From Gemmata sp. (GTDB lineage Bacteria; Planctomycetota; Planctomycetia; Gemmatales; Gemmataceae): DNA of 37,526 nucleotides. Below are positions 7,835 through 15,652 of the stretch, piece by piece. The notes beneath the pieces were generated by a model. It searched no databases, was not told where the DNA came from, and saw only the letters and a list, made by a program, of their open reading frames with translations. Location of the stretch: positions 1-37,526 of the forward strand of contig JANWYJ010000082.1 in assembly GCA_025055115.1 (NCBI GenBank). The letters run 5' to 3'. Numbering within the stretch: position 1 is the first letter of the stretch; every line of letters begins with the position of its first letter. The position numbers and the translations under genes are program-made.

Positions 7835-8983
7835 TTAGGGCCGTAACCCCAAAAGTAGGACATCGATGAAGTACAGGTCTTTGTACTCACGCGGTTTGGC
7901 CGCGATCCGCGCGCGGGTTTTCTGAATGGCGCTGAAGTATTCGACGATGTTGTTTTCGGTCTTTTCTCCCAACAATTTGACCCCTTGCAACTTCTCGGAC
8001 CCCTTGACATCGTGCATGAACGTTTGCGCTAATTCGGTCAGGTTCGAGCCTTTGCGCGGTTTAGCGACCAGGACTTGATCGAAGTAAAAGCTACTATCCG
8101 CGCGTCCTTTGGTATCTTTTTCGGCATACAAAAACAGCATGGGGTTGTTGTCGCGGATTTTCTGCTGATCCGCAACCCAGCGTTTGATCAGGGCTTCGGG
8201 GAACGAGGGCGGGCGGCTGGCCGTCAGCCACACGGCCCCCCCGTAATCATTGCCCGCTTCGTTGAAAACGCCGCCGACCAACGGCTGGGGAACATATTCA
8301 TACCGCGGTATACCGATGCCCAGCTGATTGACGTTGGGAGCCACCTGCGGACGTTTCCACTCGGCGGCCAGCCAGGCAAACCCCAACGCCGCGGCATCAC
8401 CAGCCCCAACGACGTAAATGGTACTCGCATTCAGCTCGCCTTTATCGTTTTTGGTATCCAGCAAAAAGCGCACACCGGCCAGGTCGTTGAGGTAGGCGGG
8501 CATATAGCGAGCCGCGTTGGTGCCCAAATCCTTGATGTCCAAGTCGCCTTTGAGGGGCATTTTCGGGGGGCCGCCGCGGATATACTTGTTGAAGCTCAGC
8601 TGCCCGCGGTTCAGGTAGTTGTTGCCCCAGAATTTCTCTTTGTCCTTGATGTTTTTGCTTTTGCCGTGCCCGCGCCAATCGAATTGGAAGACGTGATAGC
8701 CATTGTCGTTGAGTTTTTTGGCCAGTGAAGCCCAATCGCCTTTGGTCATGTCTTGGTCGATCCCAGGGGGGTAGAGAAACACCACCACCGGGGCTTCGCT
8801 GGGTTTGTTGTCTTTGGCATTGCGGGTGGGGTGGAAAAGCCCGATCAGTTCCATGCCGTCGGGCGTCATGAAGGCTTCGGGCAAGGACCCGCCTTTGGGC
8901 TGCGCGGTGGTGATGGGTGGGGAATGGGCCAGCCAACCGATCGCTGCGGCCAGTACCAGCGCTGCGGCCATCCAACGTTGCAT
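7835..8983 (-). CDS. Secreted alpha/beta-hydrolase-like protein, nucleophile apparently lost
   Basis: 382 residues with a signal peptide (MQRWMAAALVLAAAIGWLA, cleavage near TTAQ) and a good GAGG ribosome binding site. The fold is suggested by VVFLYPPGIDQ (oxyanion-region strand), FDWRGHGKSK (the RGHG.S motif typical of alpha/beta hydrolases) and a late FLYAEKDTK strand that could carry the acid, followed by FMHDVKG as a possible histidine. The nucleophile elbow, normally G-x-S-x-G, reads VVGAGDAA, so no Ser is present at the expected place. The protein is thus probably not a classical esterase, or it uses another residue. It lies at the end of a long minus-strand run of exported proteins, 189 bases after the PPC-domain gene, so co-transcription is possible. 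Confidence 0.8.
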   Translation of the reverse strand: MQRWMAAALVLAAAIGWLAHSPPITTAQPKGGSLPEAFMTPDGMELIGLFHPTRNAKDNKPSEAPVVVFLYPPGIDQDMTKGDWASLAKKLNDNGYHVFQFDWRGHGKSKNIKDKEKFWGNNYLNRGQLSFNKYIRGGPPKMPLKGDLDIKDLGTNAARYMPAYLNDLAGVRFLLDTKNDKGELNASTIYVVGAGDAAALGFAWLAAEWKRPQVAPNVNQLGIGIPRYEYVPQPLVGGVFNEAGNDYGGAVWLTASRPPSFPEALIKRWVADQQKIRDNNPMLFLYAEKDTKGRADSSFYFDQVLVAKPRKGSNLTELAQTFMHDVKGSEKLQGVKLLGEKTENNIVEYFSAIQKTRARIAAKPREYKDLYFIDVLLLGLRP

Positions 8984-9172
8984 GGTTCAACCTCAATCGT
9001 GTGCGGAGAATATCCCCCTACTAGCTTAACGCTGTTGAATCCTACGTCGTTAGTAAATCCGATGCCAGCAAGCAATTACGAATCTTGCACCTGATGCGCC
9101 GGCCCAGGCCCGAGTGTTCCCCCTCCGACGATGAAACTGTTCAAATATTGTTCAGAATGGCGGGATTGGCGA

Positions 9173-11254
9173 TCATTTCTTCACACTCACCAGAATCACC
9201 TCGCTGGCATAACCGATTTTCACGACAAAGTTGATGGCCACGAAGCCTTGTACACACACAGGAACATCCGTACATTCGGGGGCGTTGGCGTCGGCCTTCA
9301 GGACAATGTGTCCGGTATTGCCCGTTCCAAGGAGGGTTTTGCTTTTGCCTTCCACCATGGTGACTCCGGGGGGCAACGGATTGCCGAAAACCTGCCCCAA
9401 ATGCCGCAATTGCACATCGAGGGTGATGGCTTTGTCGTAGCGGGGGTTACGAACCACTTCAACGTCGATCTTCACTTCCTCGCCTGGCTTGAGAGTAATG
9501 CGGGTGGGTCGCACCTTCACTTCGAGCAAGTCGGAGGGTTCCGTCACCGCCACAGCCATCAACCCCACATCGAAGCGACCACGACCACCACCGGGAATGT
9601 AGATTTCCTCCACCGGGATCGCCGTACGCTGCAGAACGACCGGTGGCTGGTTGTGATCCGTAGTTTCTGCCGTGCCCACGACTTTCACCACAGCGGCGTC
9701 CCGGGGGGCATCACGATCGGCCGAAACCACCAGCAGTCCTTGCGTCATGTTAGCAGGAATGGTCAGGGGGTTGACGCGGACACCGGCCGGAAGCCCTTCG
9801 ACCTCCACCTTCACCGGCCCCGTGAAGCCATTAGTCCGCGTTACATGCACAAACCACGCGGTGCGTGAACCAGGGCCGATCATGGCTTTGGCCGGATCAC
9901 ACTTGAGGGTGAAATCGGGGTTGGCCGGGGTGCATTGGAGGTAGTAGGCGAAACCGTCGCCGCCTTTGTTGTTCAAATCCCGGACACGGATGATGAAATC
10001 GCCATCCGCAGGGGGGGTGAAGATCAGCCCTGAATCCTTACCAACAAAGTCATCATTCGATGCCAGAATCTTCCCTTCTGCGGTCATAATATCGATCTGG
10101 GAGTCGAGCTGGCTGACCAACGGGGTGGCGAAGCGGCGGGCGAAAATTGTGATGGCCAGCGGTCGACCTTTTTTCGCGGTGATTCTGAAGTGATCGAGAT
10201 CGCGTTTCGACCCGATGCGGCCGTTGGCTCCGCCGGGCACGGCCAGTTGCGTCGCCTGGGCCGGTGTGTCGTTGGGTTCTTGTTCTTCGACCAATGGCAG
10301 GGTGGTGACAATGACCGGAACTGGGTTGGTGACGCGGCCCTCCTGCCGCAGGGGGACCGTGTGCAGGCCAGGGGTTTCCGGAGCTGTGAGCGTCCAACCG
10401 GCCCCGGTGGCCGCAGCACTGCCCACCGGTTGGGCGTTGACGGTTTGGTGGGGATGGACCGCCAGGGGGAACGAATACACCGCGTAGGGTTGGTCGGTGA
10501 TGGTGAGAGCATAAACCCAGCGGGGGTCGCCGTCGTACTTGGCGTCGCGTACCGCGATGCGGTAGTCGCCGTCGTGCGGCACGCGGAAGGTCAGCACTGG
10601 GTCGGCGAAGTAGGTATCGTCGGCGGAAGCCAATTCGCGGCCCGTATGGTCGTAGATGGCGATGAGCGGGTCGGCATGTTTTTGCAGATCGTGAATTTTG
10701 TCTTGAATGCGGGCGCAAATGACTTCGCAGGTGAGGATTTGTCCACTTTTGGCGGAGAAGGTGTAATAATCCACCGCTTCGAGAGCGCGAATCCGGCCAC
10801 AAACGACCGCCGGCACGGGAATCGGGATGGGTTTGGCGAAGGAACTGGTAGGGCCTTTTTCCGGGATCACCGGGGCATCGACAATCACCAACTGACCCAA
10901 CGACGAAATCCCCAGCGTCGAGGCGATGCGGAATTCGCGGACGCCCAAGGCCGCATCGGGGGCGACGGTGATTTTGAGCTTGCAGGAGGTGACATTCGGG
11001 GGTGGGGCCTTGGGGTCGGTCGGTGGCGGGGGGGCCTTGCCGGGAACGACTTCGGCCGACACGCCGGTGCCTTCGAAAAGCACCTTGTATGCCCCGGCCA
11101 GGGAGCTGTTGCGGCATTCCACGGTGACCTCCGTAGTGGTACCGCGTTGCACCGCCACCGGGGAAACATGCGTCACCATGGGGAAGGATGTTTGCCCGGT
11201 GGCCAGCGCCGGGAACAACACACCAACGCCAATCACGACGAACGAGGCACGCAT
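9173..11254 (-). CDS. Secreted PPC-domain protein
   Basis: 693 residues with a signal peptide (MRASFVVIGVGVLFPALATGQ) and a GGAGGA ribosome binding site. The N-terminal 120 residues look like an IPT/Ig-like module (THVSPVAVQRGTTTEVTVE). Two bacterial pre-peptidase C-terminal (PPC) beta-sandwiches follow: one around DYYTFSAKSGQ to GDYRIAVRDA, the second around EQEPNDTPAQAT to GDFIIRVRDL. More Ig-like strands fill the C-terminal third. No protease catalytic motif is visible, so despite the domain name it is probably a binding or structural exported protein. In planctomycetes such proteins often accompany DUF1501 and DUF1549/DUF1553 genes, and that holds here: the same strand carries both upstream. 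Confidence 0.85.
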   Translation of the reverse strand: MRASFVVIGVGVLFPALATGQTSFPMVTHVSPVAVQRGTTTEVTVECRNSSLAGAYKVLFEGTGVSAEVVPGKAPPPPTDPKAPPPNVTSCKLKITVAPDAALGVREFRIASTLGISSLGQLVIVDAPVIPEKGPTSSFAKPIPIPVPAVVCGRIRALEAVDYYTFSAKSGQILTCEVICARIQDKIHDLQKHADPLIAIYDHTGRELASADDTYFADPVLTFRVPHDGDYRIAVRDAKYDGDPRWVYALTITDQPYAVYSFPLAVHPHQTVNAQPVGSAAATGAGWTLTAPETPGLHTVPLRQEGRVTNPVPVIVTTLPLVEEQEPNDTPAQATQLAVPGGANGRIGSKRDLDHFRITAKKGRPLAITIFARRFATPLVSQLDSQIDIMTAEGKILASNDDFVGKDSGLIFTPPADGDFIIRVRDLNNKGGDGFAYYLQCTPANPDFTLKCDPAKAMIGPGSRTAWFVHVTRTNGFTGPVKVEVEGLPAGVRVNPLTIPANMTQGLLVVSADRDAPRDAAVVKVVGTAETTDHNQPPVVLQRTAIPVEEIYIPGGGRGRFDVGLMAVAVTEPSDLLEVKVRPTRITLKPGEEVKIDVEVVRNPRYDKAITLDVQLRHLGQVFGNPLPPGVTMVEGKSKTLLGTGNTGHIVLKADANAPECTDVPVCVQGFVAINFVVKIGYASEVILVSVKK

Positions 11255-11273
11255 GGGGGGAGGTCCTCCGGGG

Positions 11274-11297
11274 TTTGCGACCCGATTTGCGACCCGA
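11274..11297. repeat. 12-base perfect tandem duplicate
   Basis: TTTGCGACCCGA occurs twice head to tail at 11274-11285 and 11286-11297, in the 70-base gap between the TapB-like gene and the PPC-domain gene, just upstream of the ribosome binding site of the latter. Confidence 0.9.
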
Positions 11298-11324
11298 TCG
11301 GGGGGGGATCAACGCGCAGGCCAG

Positions 11325-11927
11325 TTATTTGGCCGTATAGCTTTTGAGTTCCAAAAGGAGGGTTTCACCGCCTTGCAGGAGGAATTCTTCCTTGACAATA
11401 CCGCGATCTTTCGCCAGCCAGATGCGCAGGGTGGTTTTGGCTCCGGCTACATCCACATCTTTCCCTTCGATGAGAACCGTTTCGTATTCCGTTCCTTGCA
11501 CTTTGATCTTCTCTTTATCGTTGACGATCTTCAAGGTGCCTTTAATGCTTTGTGTGCCCAATTTGCTTTCCACTTTCCACGTTTCATCCTTCTTGATCGG
11601 CAGCGGCACCACTTTGATCGGCGGTTCGATTTTATCATCTTTCACTTTCGTCCGATAGATGCCATCCGACCGCACGACATACCATTCACTGGTCTTGGGT
11701 TCTTTGCCCACAATCGTATCCACTTGGAAGTGTTCTTCTTTGTTGATGGTCTCGGATTTCACCACGGTGACGATCACTTCGTTATCGCCGACCTTGTAGG
11801 TCCACTTGGCCCCTTTGATGAGGGGGAAGTAGTCTTCGCCGCTGCCTTTGGGCGGCTGCTGCGCCAGCACCGAGCTGCCGCAGAGAACCACCATTGCGCC
11901 GATGAGTGAACGAGTTGTGCGCCACAT
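11325..11927 (-). CDS. Secreted TapB/DUF3108-like protein
   Basis: 200 residues with a signal peptide ending near VLAQ and a strong GAGGAG ribosome binding site. The mature part begins YFPLIKGAKWTYKV, a phrase typical of TapB-like and DUF3108-like periplasmic proteins, and continues as alternating beta strands with many Lys/Glu/Thr (VIVTVVKSETINKEEHF, KTTLRIWLAKDRGIVKEEF). A single beta-sandwich or lipocalin-like barrel is likely. Biochemical role is unknown. It lies 70 bases ahead of the PPC-domain gene and 76 bases after the cytochrome-WD40 gene, so these three are probably one transcript. Confidence 0.78.
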   Translation of the reverse strand: MWRTTRSLIGAMVVLCGSSVLAQQPPKGSGEDYFPLIKGAKWTYKVGDNEVIVTVVKSETINKEEHFQVDTIVGKEPKTSEWYVVRSDGIYRTKVKDDKIEPPIKVVPLPIKKDETWKVESKLGTQSIKGTLKIVNDKEKIKVQGTEYETVLIEGKDVDVAGAKTTLRIWLAKDRGIVKEEFLLQGGETLLLELKSYTAK

Positions 11928-12003
11928 CCGCCAGACTCCTCAATTTCTGAAGCCACAGGAACGAATGGAGAAATAGTATACGACCAGGGGGGCCAGGGAC
12001 CGG

Positions 12004-13608
12004 TTACTTCCACACCGGTTCGGGAACCTTTTCCCCGCGGGCTGCCTTACCAACCGCACCGGGGTTGCGCAGCGGCGCCAGAAGTTTCTCATCAGTCACC
12101 GCTTGCCCGGATGTTTTCCATACGCCGCGGCTGAGGACCTCGTTCGATCCCGCGAAGTAGCCTTCGGCTGTCAGGGCCAGCCAATGGTCCCCGCCACTCC
12201 AGAGAGTCACGAGCAACCGCGCCTCGGTGGCGTCCCACAATTTCACCAGGCCATCGGCCCCGCCTGTGGCGATCCGTTGGGCGTGTGGATCAACCGCTAC
12301 TGCGAAGACCACCGCCCCGGTCTGCAAAGCCCGCAGTTGCGTGGCGGTTTTCGGATCGAGCAGCCGTACAGTGTTGTCGCCCCCGGCAACAGCGACAAGG
12401 GTTCCCTTCGGGTCGAGCGCGATTTCGTTGGTGGCCGTGGCTGGACCGCCGGCCCGGCGGATGCGTTCCCCGGTTTTCGGATTGTACCAGCCGACAAGCG
12501 GATCGTAGCCGGCTGTCAGCACTTGCCCCGTTGCAGGATGAACCGCGACCGCCAATACTTCCTGATCGCTGCCACTGAGGGTGAAGCGCCCCTGACCGCT
12601 TGCCGTTTCAACAATGCGCCCGGTACGGTCTTTACTGGCAGTGGCATACCACGAGCCATCCGGACCGAAGGCCACCGCGTACACGAAGTCGGAATGCCCA
12701 CGGAAGGTGTGCAGCAGCTTCACTTCGGCCAGATTGTGAATGTCCCATAGCCGAACCGTCTTATCGAAACTCGCACTGACCAGCTTCGTGCCATCCGGAT
12801 GAAACGCCACCGCCGACACGGTATCGAGATGGCCGCCGAGTGTGGCCAGGAGTTTCCATTCCCGAGTATCGAACAGGCGCAAGTCGCCACGGGCCGATGG
12901 TTGCCCACCCGCAACCGCCAGCAGTTGGCCGTTGGGGGAGAACTTGAGGTCGTGAACGGCCCCGAGCAAGTGAGTGAGAACCTTGCGGGGCTGGGCCGTG
13001 GTCAAATCCCAGATGGTGACACGACCATAGATACCGGTGGCCAGAAGTTGGCCATCGGGGCTGAAGCTAACGGCCGCCACGGGCGACAGTGGACCGACGG
13101 GCAGCGTCAATTCCAGTGCACCTGGGCCTTTGGCACTGCGCGGCAGGGTGGCACGCGTGCTGAAGACGACATCACGCGGACGAAGGGGGCGGCTGGGTGC
13201 GGTCACAACGGTCTCGGTCTCCTTCGGGGGAGTCCCGGCGGGCATTCCCGCTGCAACCCACCGGCGGATGGTGGCAATCTCTTCGGGTGCCAACGGGTCG
13301 GCATCCAGCGGCATTGCCCGTTTCTTGTCGGAAGTGGTCAACAGTGTGACCAAAAGGGATTCCTCGGGCTTGCCGCGTACCACCACCGGGACTTTCCCCT
13401 CCTTGCTGCCGCGGAGAATATTGTCGAGCTTGTCCAAGGCCAGGCCGGCGGAGATGTCGATTTCCGACAGCCGCCGCTCCGAGTGGCAAACGACACAATG
13501 TTTCCGCAAAATCGGCCGTACATCCTGCCAGTAGGTCGGGTCAGCAGCGAACACCGAACCGCGCAGGGTGCTCACCAGCAGGCACAACGCCAGTGCGTAG
13601 CGTATCAT
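12004..13608 (-). CDS. Secreted cytochrome c (PSCyt1-like) fused to WD40 propeller
   Basis: The start at 13608 opens with a signal peptide (MIRYALALCLLVSTLRGSVFA); a longer frame from 13662 would put 18 extra residues ahead of it. Directly after cleavage is a planctomycete-type cytochrome c domain with one haem-binding CVVCH at about residues 37-41 (DVRPILRKHCVVCHSERR) and a likely distal Met around KKRAMPLDAD. From about residue 165 to 500 there are WD40 repeats, seen from recurring GH...V..V.F.PDG...S.S.D.T.RLWD patterns (for example HLDTVSAVAFHPDGTKLVSASFDKTVRLWD). The fusion suggests an electron-carrier or haem sensor presented on a protein-binding propeller outside the cytoplasm. The partner is unknown. 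Confidence 0.87.
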   Translation of the reverse strand: MIRYALALCLLVSTLRGSVFAADPTYWQDVRPILRKHCVVCHSERRLSEIDISAGLALDKLDNILRGSKEGKVPVVVRGKPEESLLVTLLTTSDKKRAMPLDADPLAPEEIATIRRWVAAGMPAGTPPKETETVVTAPSRPLRPRDVVFSTRATLPRSAKGPGALELTLPVGPLSPVAAVSFSPDGQLLATGIYGRVTIWDLTTAQPRKVLTHLLGAVHDLKFSPNGQLLAVAGGQPSARGDLRLFDTREWKLLATLGGHLDTVSAVAFHPDGTKLVSASFDKTVRLWDIHNLAEVKLLHTFRGHSDFVYAVAFGPDGSWYATASKDRTGRIVETASGQGRFTLSGSDQEVLAVAVHPATGQVLTAGYDPLVGWYNPKTGERIRRAGGPATATNEIALDPKGTLVAVAGGDNTVRLLDPKTATQLRALQTGAVVFAVAVDPHAQRIATGGADGLVKLWDATEARLLVTLWSGGDHWLALTAEGYFAGSNEVLSRGVWKTSGQAVTDEKLLAPLRNPGAVGKAARGEKVPEPVWK

Positions 13609-13669
13609 CAGGTACGCTCCCAAGGGGCCATGGGGTGGGATATTCGGAGAAGACCCGCGCACACGGAGG

Positions 13670-13697
13670 ATGATGTATCCCCGCGGCGGGGCATCAT
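13670..13697. other. Hairpin between DUF1501 and cytochrome-WD40 genes
   Basis: Left arm ATGATG plus CCCCG pairs with CGGGG plus CATCAT, with a three-base bulge and a three-base loop. It lies about 60 bases ahead of the start at 13608 on the minus strand. It may be a 5' leader structure of the cytochrome-WD40 gene or part of a terminator region together with the hairpin at 13711-13750. Confidence 0.45.
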
Positions 13698-13710
13698 GGC
13701 GGGGGGCCTA

Positions 13711-13750
13711 CCGTCGGGGTTGACGGTACTGCATTGTACCAACCCGACGG
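13711..13750 (-). terminator. Long hairpin downstream of DUF1501 gene
   Basis: CCGTCGGGGTT pairs with AACCCGACGG with one bulged base, and inside it GGTAC pairs with GTACC around TGCATT, leaving a GAC bulge. The structure lies 88 bases past the stop of the DUF1501 gene and has no clear T-run. Transcription termination or mRNA 3' end protection is the likely role. Confidence 0.5.
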
Positions 13751-13777
13751 AAACGAGGCTATGGATCACTCTGGCAG

Positions 13778-13846
13778 GATGTTCAATTTCTGATCAGGCA
13801 GGTCTTTTCCTGATCACGGCCAACGTTCCATTTCTGGTCAGGCCAG
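13778..13846 (-). repeat. Diverged copy of the DUF1501 gene tail
   Basis: The region around the DUF1501 stop (13822-13846) recurs imperfectly at 13778-13801, with about four substitutions and one indel over 25 bases. A shorter related piece with TGATCA lies between them near 13807-13822. The repeated unit includes the TGA stop, as in the gene-tail copies at 7078-7285. Confidence 0.65.
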
Positions 13847-15286
13847 TATTTCCTTGATAACGGTTCCTGCGACATCGGTGAGGCGGAAGTCGCGGCCGTT
13901 GTAGCGGTAGGTGAGCTTCTTGTGGTCCAACCCCAATAAATGCAGCACGGTGGCGTGGAAGTCGTTGATGCTAACGCGGTTCTCCACAGCTTTGAAGCCC
14001 AGGTCGTCACTGGCGCCGTAGCTGACACCGCCTTTGATGCCACCGCCGGCCAGCCAATAGGTCATGGTGTGCGGGTTGTGGTCGCGGCCGTTGTTGCCTT
14101 TTTGAACAATCGGCAACCGCCCGAATTCCCCGCCCCAGATCACCAGGGTTCGTTCCAGCAGTCCGCGGCGGTGCAAGTCTTCGAGCAGTCCGGCGATGGG
14201 CTGATCGGTTTCTTGGGCGAAGCCGCTGTGGTTTTTGGCGATGTTATTGTGGCCGTCCCAACTGAGGTCGTTCTCCATACCCCCGCTGTAGATTTGGACA
14301 AAGCGGACGCCGCGTTCCACCAGTCGACGCGCGATGAGGCATTGTTTGGCGAAGTGTGTGGCTTTGGGGTTATCTAAACCGTAGAGTTTCTGGGTGGACT
14401 CCGTTTCGCGGGACAAATCCAGTGCTTCTGGAGCGGCCATTTGCATGCGGTAGGCCAGTTCGTAGCTCTCGATGCGGGCCGCCAGATCGGGTTCGTCGGG
14501 GTGTTTTTCCAAGCTCGTTTGGTTGAGTTTGGCCAGCAGATCGAGTTGCTGGCGTTGCCGCTGGGCGGTGATGTCGGCGGGGCGTTGCAGATTGTCGATC
14601 GGGTCGCCTTGCGGCTTGAAGGCCGTGCCTTGGAAGATGGTGGGCAGAAACCCTGCGCCCCAATTCAACGAATGGCCTTTTGGAATGCCGCGGCCGAGGG
14701 TGTCGTACATGACGCAGAACGCCGGCAGGCTACGGCTTTCGCTGCCCAAGCCATAGGTGACCCAACTGCCCACACACGGGAAGCCCATCCGCGTCATCCC
14801 GGTGTTCATTTTGAAAAGCGCTGGCGAGTGATTGTTGGAATCCGTCCACAGGGAGTGGATGAAGGCCATTTTATCAACATGCCGCGCCATGTGGGGGAAG
14901 AGTTCACTGACCCACTTGCCGCATTGGCCATGTTGTGTGAACTGGAAGGGTGACTTCATCAGCGGCCCCACCTGCCGGTTGAAAAAGCCGGTGTTGGGGT
15001 CGAACCCGGGTAGCTCTTGGCCATCGCGTTTGGCCAATTCCGGCTTGTAATCCCAAGTATCCACCTGGCTGGGGCCACCATTCATGAACAGCCAGATGAC
15101 CGACTGCGCTTTCGCCGGGAAATGCGGTTTCTTGGGGGCTAGGGGGTCTTTGGCTTTCGCTTCTTCGGCTTGGAGCAAGTCGGCCAGCGCGAGCAACCCC
15201 AACCCGCCACCCGCGCGGGCCAGGAATTCGCGCCGACTGCGATAAGCCCACTCCGGCGAAGCAAACAAGCGCGGAATGTTGAGCAT
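13838..15286 (-). CDS. DUF1501 protein with Tat signal
   Basis: About 482 residues from 15286. This ATG has GAGGG eight bases ahead; an ATG at 15301 is the alternative and would add five residues. A twin-arginine export signal, SRREFLARAGGG followed by LGLLALADLL, is near residues 17-38. The body is the DUF1501 family, with distant relation to sulfatases and alkaline phosphatases: AQSVIWLFMNGGPSQVDTWDYKP at the front, FVQIYSGG and DGHNNI in the middle, and VIWGGEFGR..IV then GRDHNPHTMTYWLAGGGIKGG near the end. Substrate and reaction are not established for the family. It follows the PSCyt1/DUF1549/DUF1553 gene on the same strand, the usual planctomycete pairing, though here with a 355-base repeat-bearing gap. 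Confidence 0.92.
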   Translation of the reverse strand: MLNIPRLFASPEWAYRSRREFLARAGGGLGLLALADLLQAEEAKAKDPLAPKKPHFPAKAQSVIWLFMNGGPSQVDTWDYKPELAKRDGQELPGFDPNTGFFNRQVGPLMKSPFQFTQHGQCGKWVSELFPHMARHVDKMAFIHSLWTDSNNHSPALFKMNTGMTRMGFPCVGSWVTYGLGSESRSLPAFCVMYDTLGRGIPKGHSLNWGAGFLPTIFQGTAFKPQGDPIDNLQRPADITAQRQRQQLDLLAKLNQTSLEKHPDEPDLAARIESYELAYRMQMAAPEALDLSRETESTQKLYGLDNPKATHFAKQCLIARRLVERGVRFVQIYSGGMENDLSWDGHNNIAKNHSGFAQETDQPIAGLLEDLHRRGLLERTLVIWGGEFGRLPIVQKGNNGRDHNPHTMTYWLAGGGIKGGVSYGASDDLGFKAVENRVSINDFHATVLHLLGLDHKKLTYRYNGRDFRLTDVAGTVIKEILA

Positions 15287-15329
15287 GATGGCAGCCCTCA
15301 TGTCGGCCGAGATGGCCTACGTATTCCTA

Positions 15330-15355
15330 CGTTACCGATGATCGTTACCGATGAT
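15330..15355. repeat. 13-base perfect tandem duplicate
   Basis: CGTTACCGATGAT occurs twice, directly adjacent, at 15330-15342 and 15343-15355, in the leader of the DUF1501 gene. Confidence 0.92.
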
Positions 15356-15449
15356 CTCTCTGGATTCGTCACAATCCCAATTTCTTTTATCATCAAGAAC
15401 CCTGAGGATATCTACACTCAGGGACCGTGAGGATTCGTTGCTTATTATC

Positions 15450-15493
15450 TGCTCATTATCTGCCTCAAGTTTGCTCATTATCTGCCTCAAGAT
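15450..15493. repeat. 22-base tandem duplicate
   Basis: Units at 15450-15471 and 15472-15493 differ at one position (the 21st base, T against A). A partial further copy of the TTATTATCTG part lies just to the left. Confidence 0.92.
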
Positions 15494-15626
15494 TGTCGCG
15501 CTTTCGTGCGCGACCGTCTCAGCGATGCCTCGAGCTGCGATGCCTCAGGCCAACCGCGAATCCACAGCAAGGAATGCGTTGACGCAGCAATTTGGCCGGA
15601 CGATGTTGGGTTGGTCAGGGTGCCAT

Positions 15627-15652
15627 CGCGAATCCACATCGCTAATCCACAT
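15627..15652 (-). repeat. 13-base tandem copy of the gene tail, including stop codon
   Basis: 15627-15639 and 15640-15652 are adjacent and differ at one base. The second contains the last codons and the TAG stop of the PSCyt1/DUF1549/DUF1553 gene; in the first the stop triplet is changed. A related piece lies at 15554-15566. Confidence 0.82.

Larger units (their letters stand above)
15287..15641. other. Non-coding gap with tandem repeats and hairpins
   Basis: No gene is supported. The gap holds two tandem duplicates (15330-15355 and 15450-15493), echo copies of the upstream gene tail (15627-15652, partial at 15554-15566), a hairpin at 15400-15423 (CCCTGAG / CTCAGGG, ten-base loop) and one at 15495-15514 (GTCGCGC / GCGCGAC, six-base loop). 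The second hairpin could end transcription of the upstream gene, so the DUF1501 gene may have its own promoter; I see no clear hexamer pair. Confidence 0.6.

Noticed and set aside
10190-11347. Plus-strand open frame of 385 codons
   Set aside because: Antisense to the PPC-domain gene, which has signal peptide, domains and ribosome binding site. The plus frame has none.
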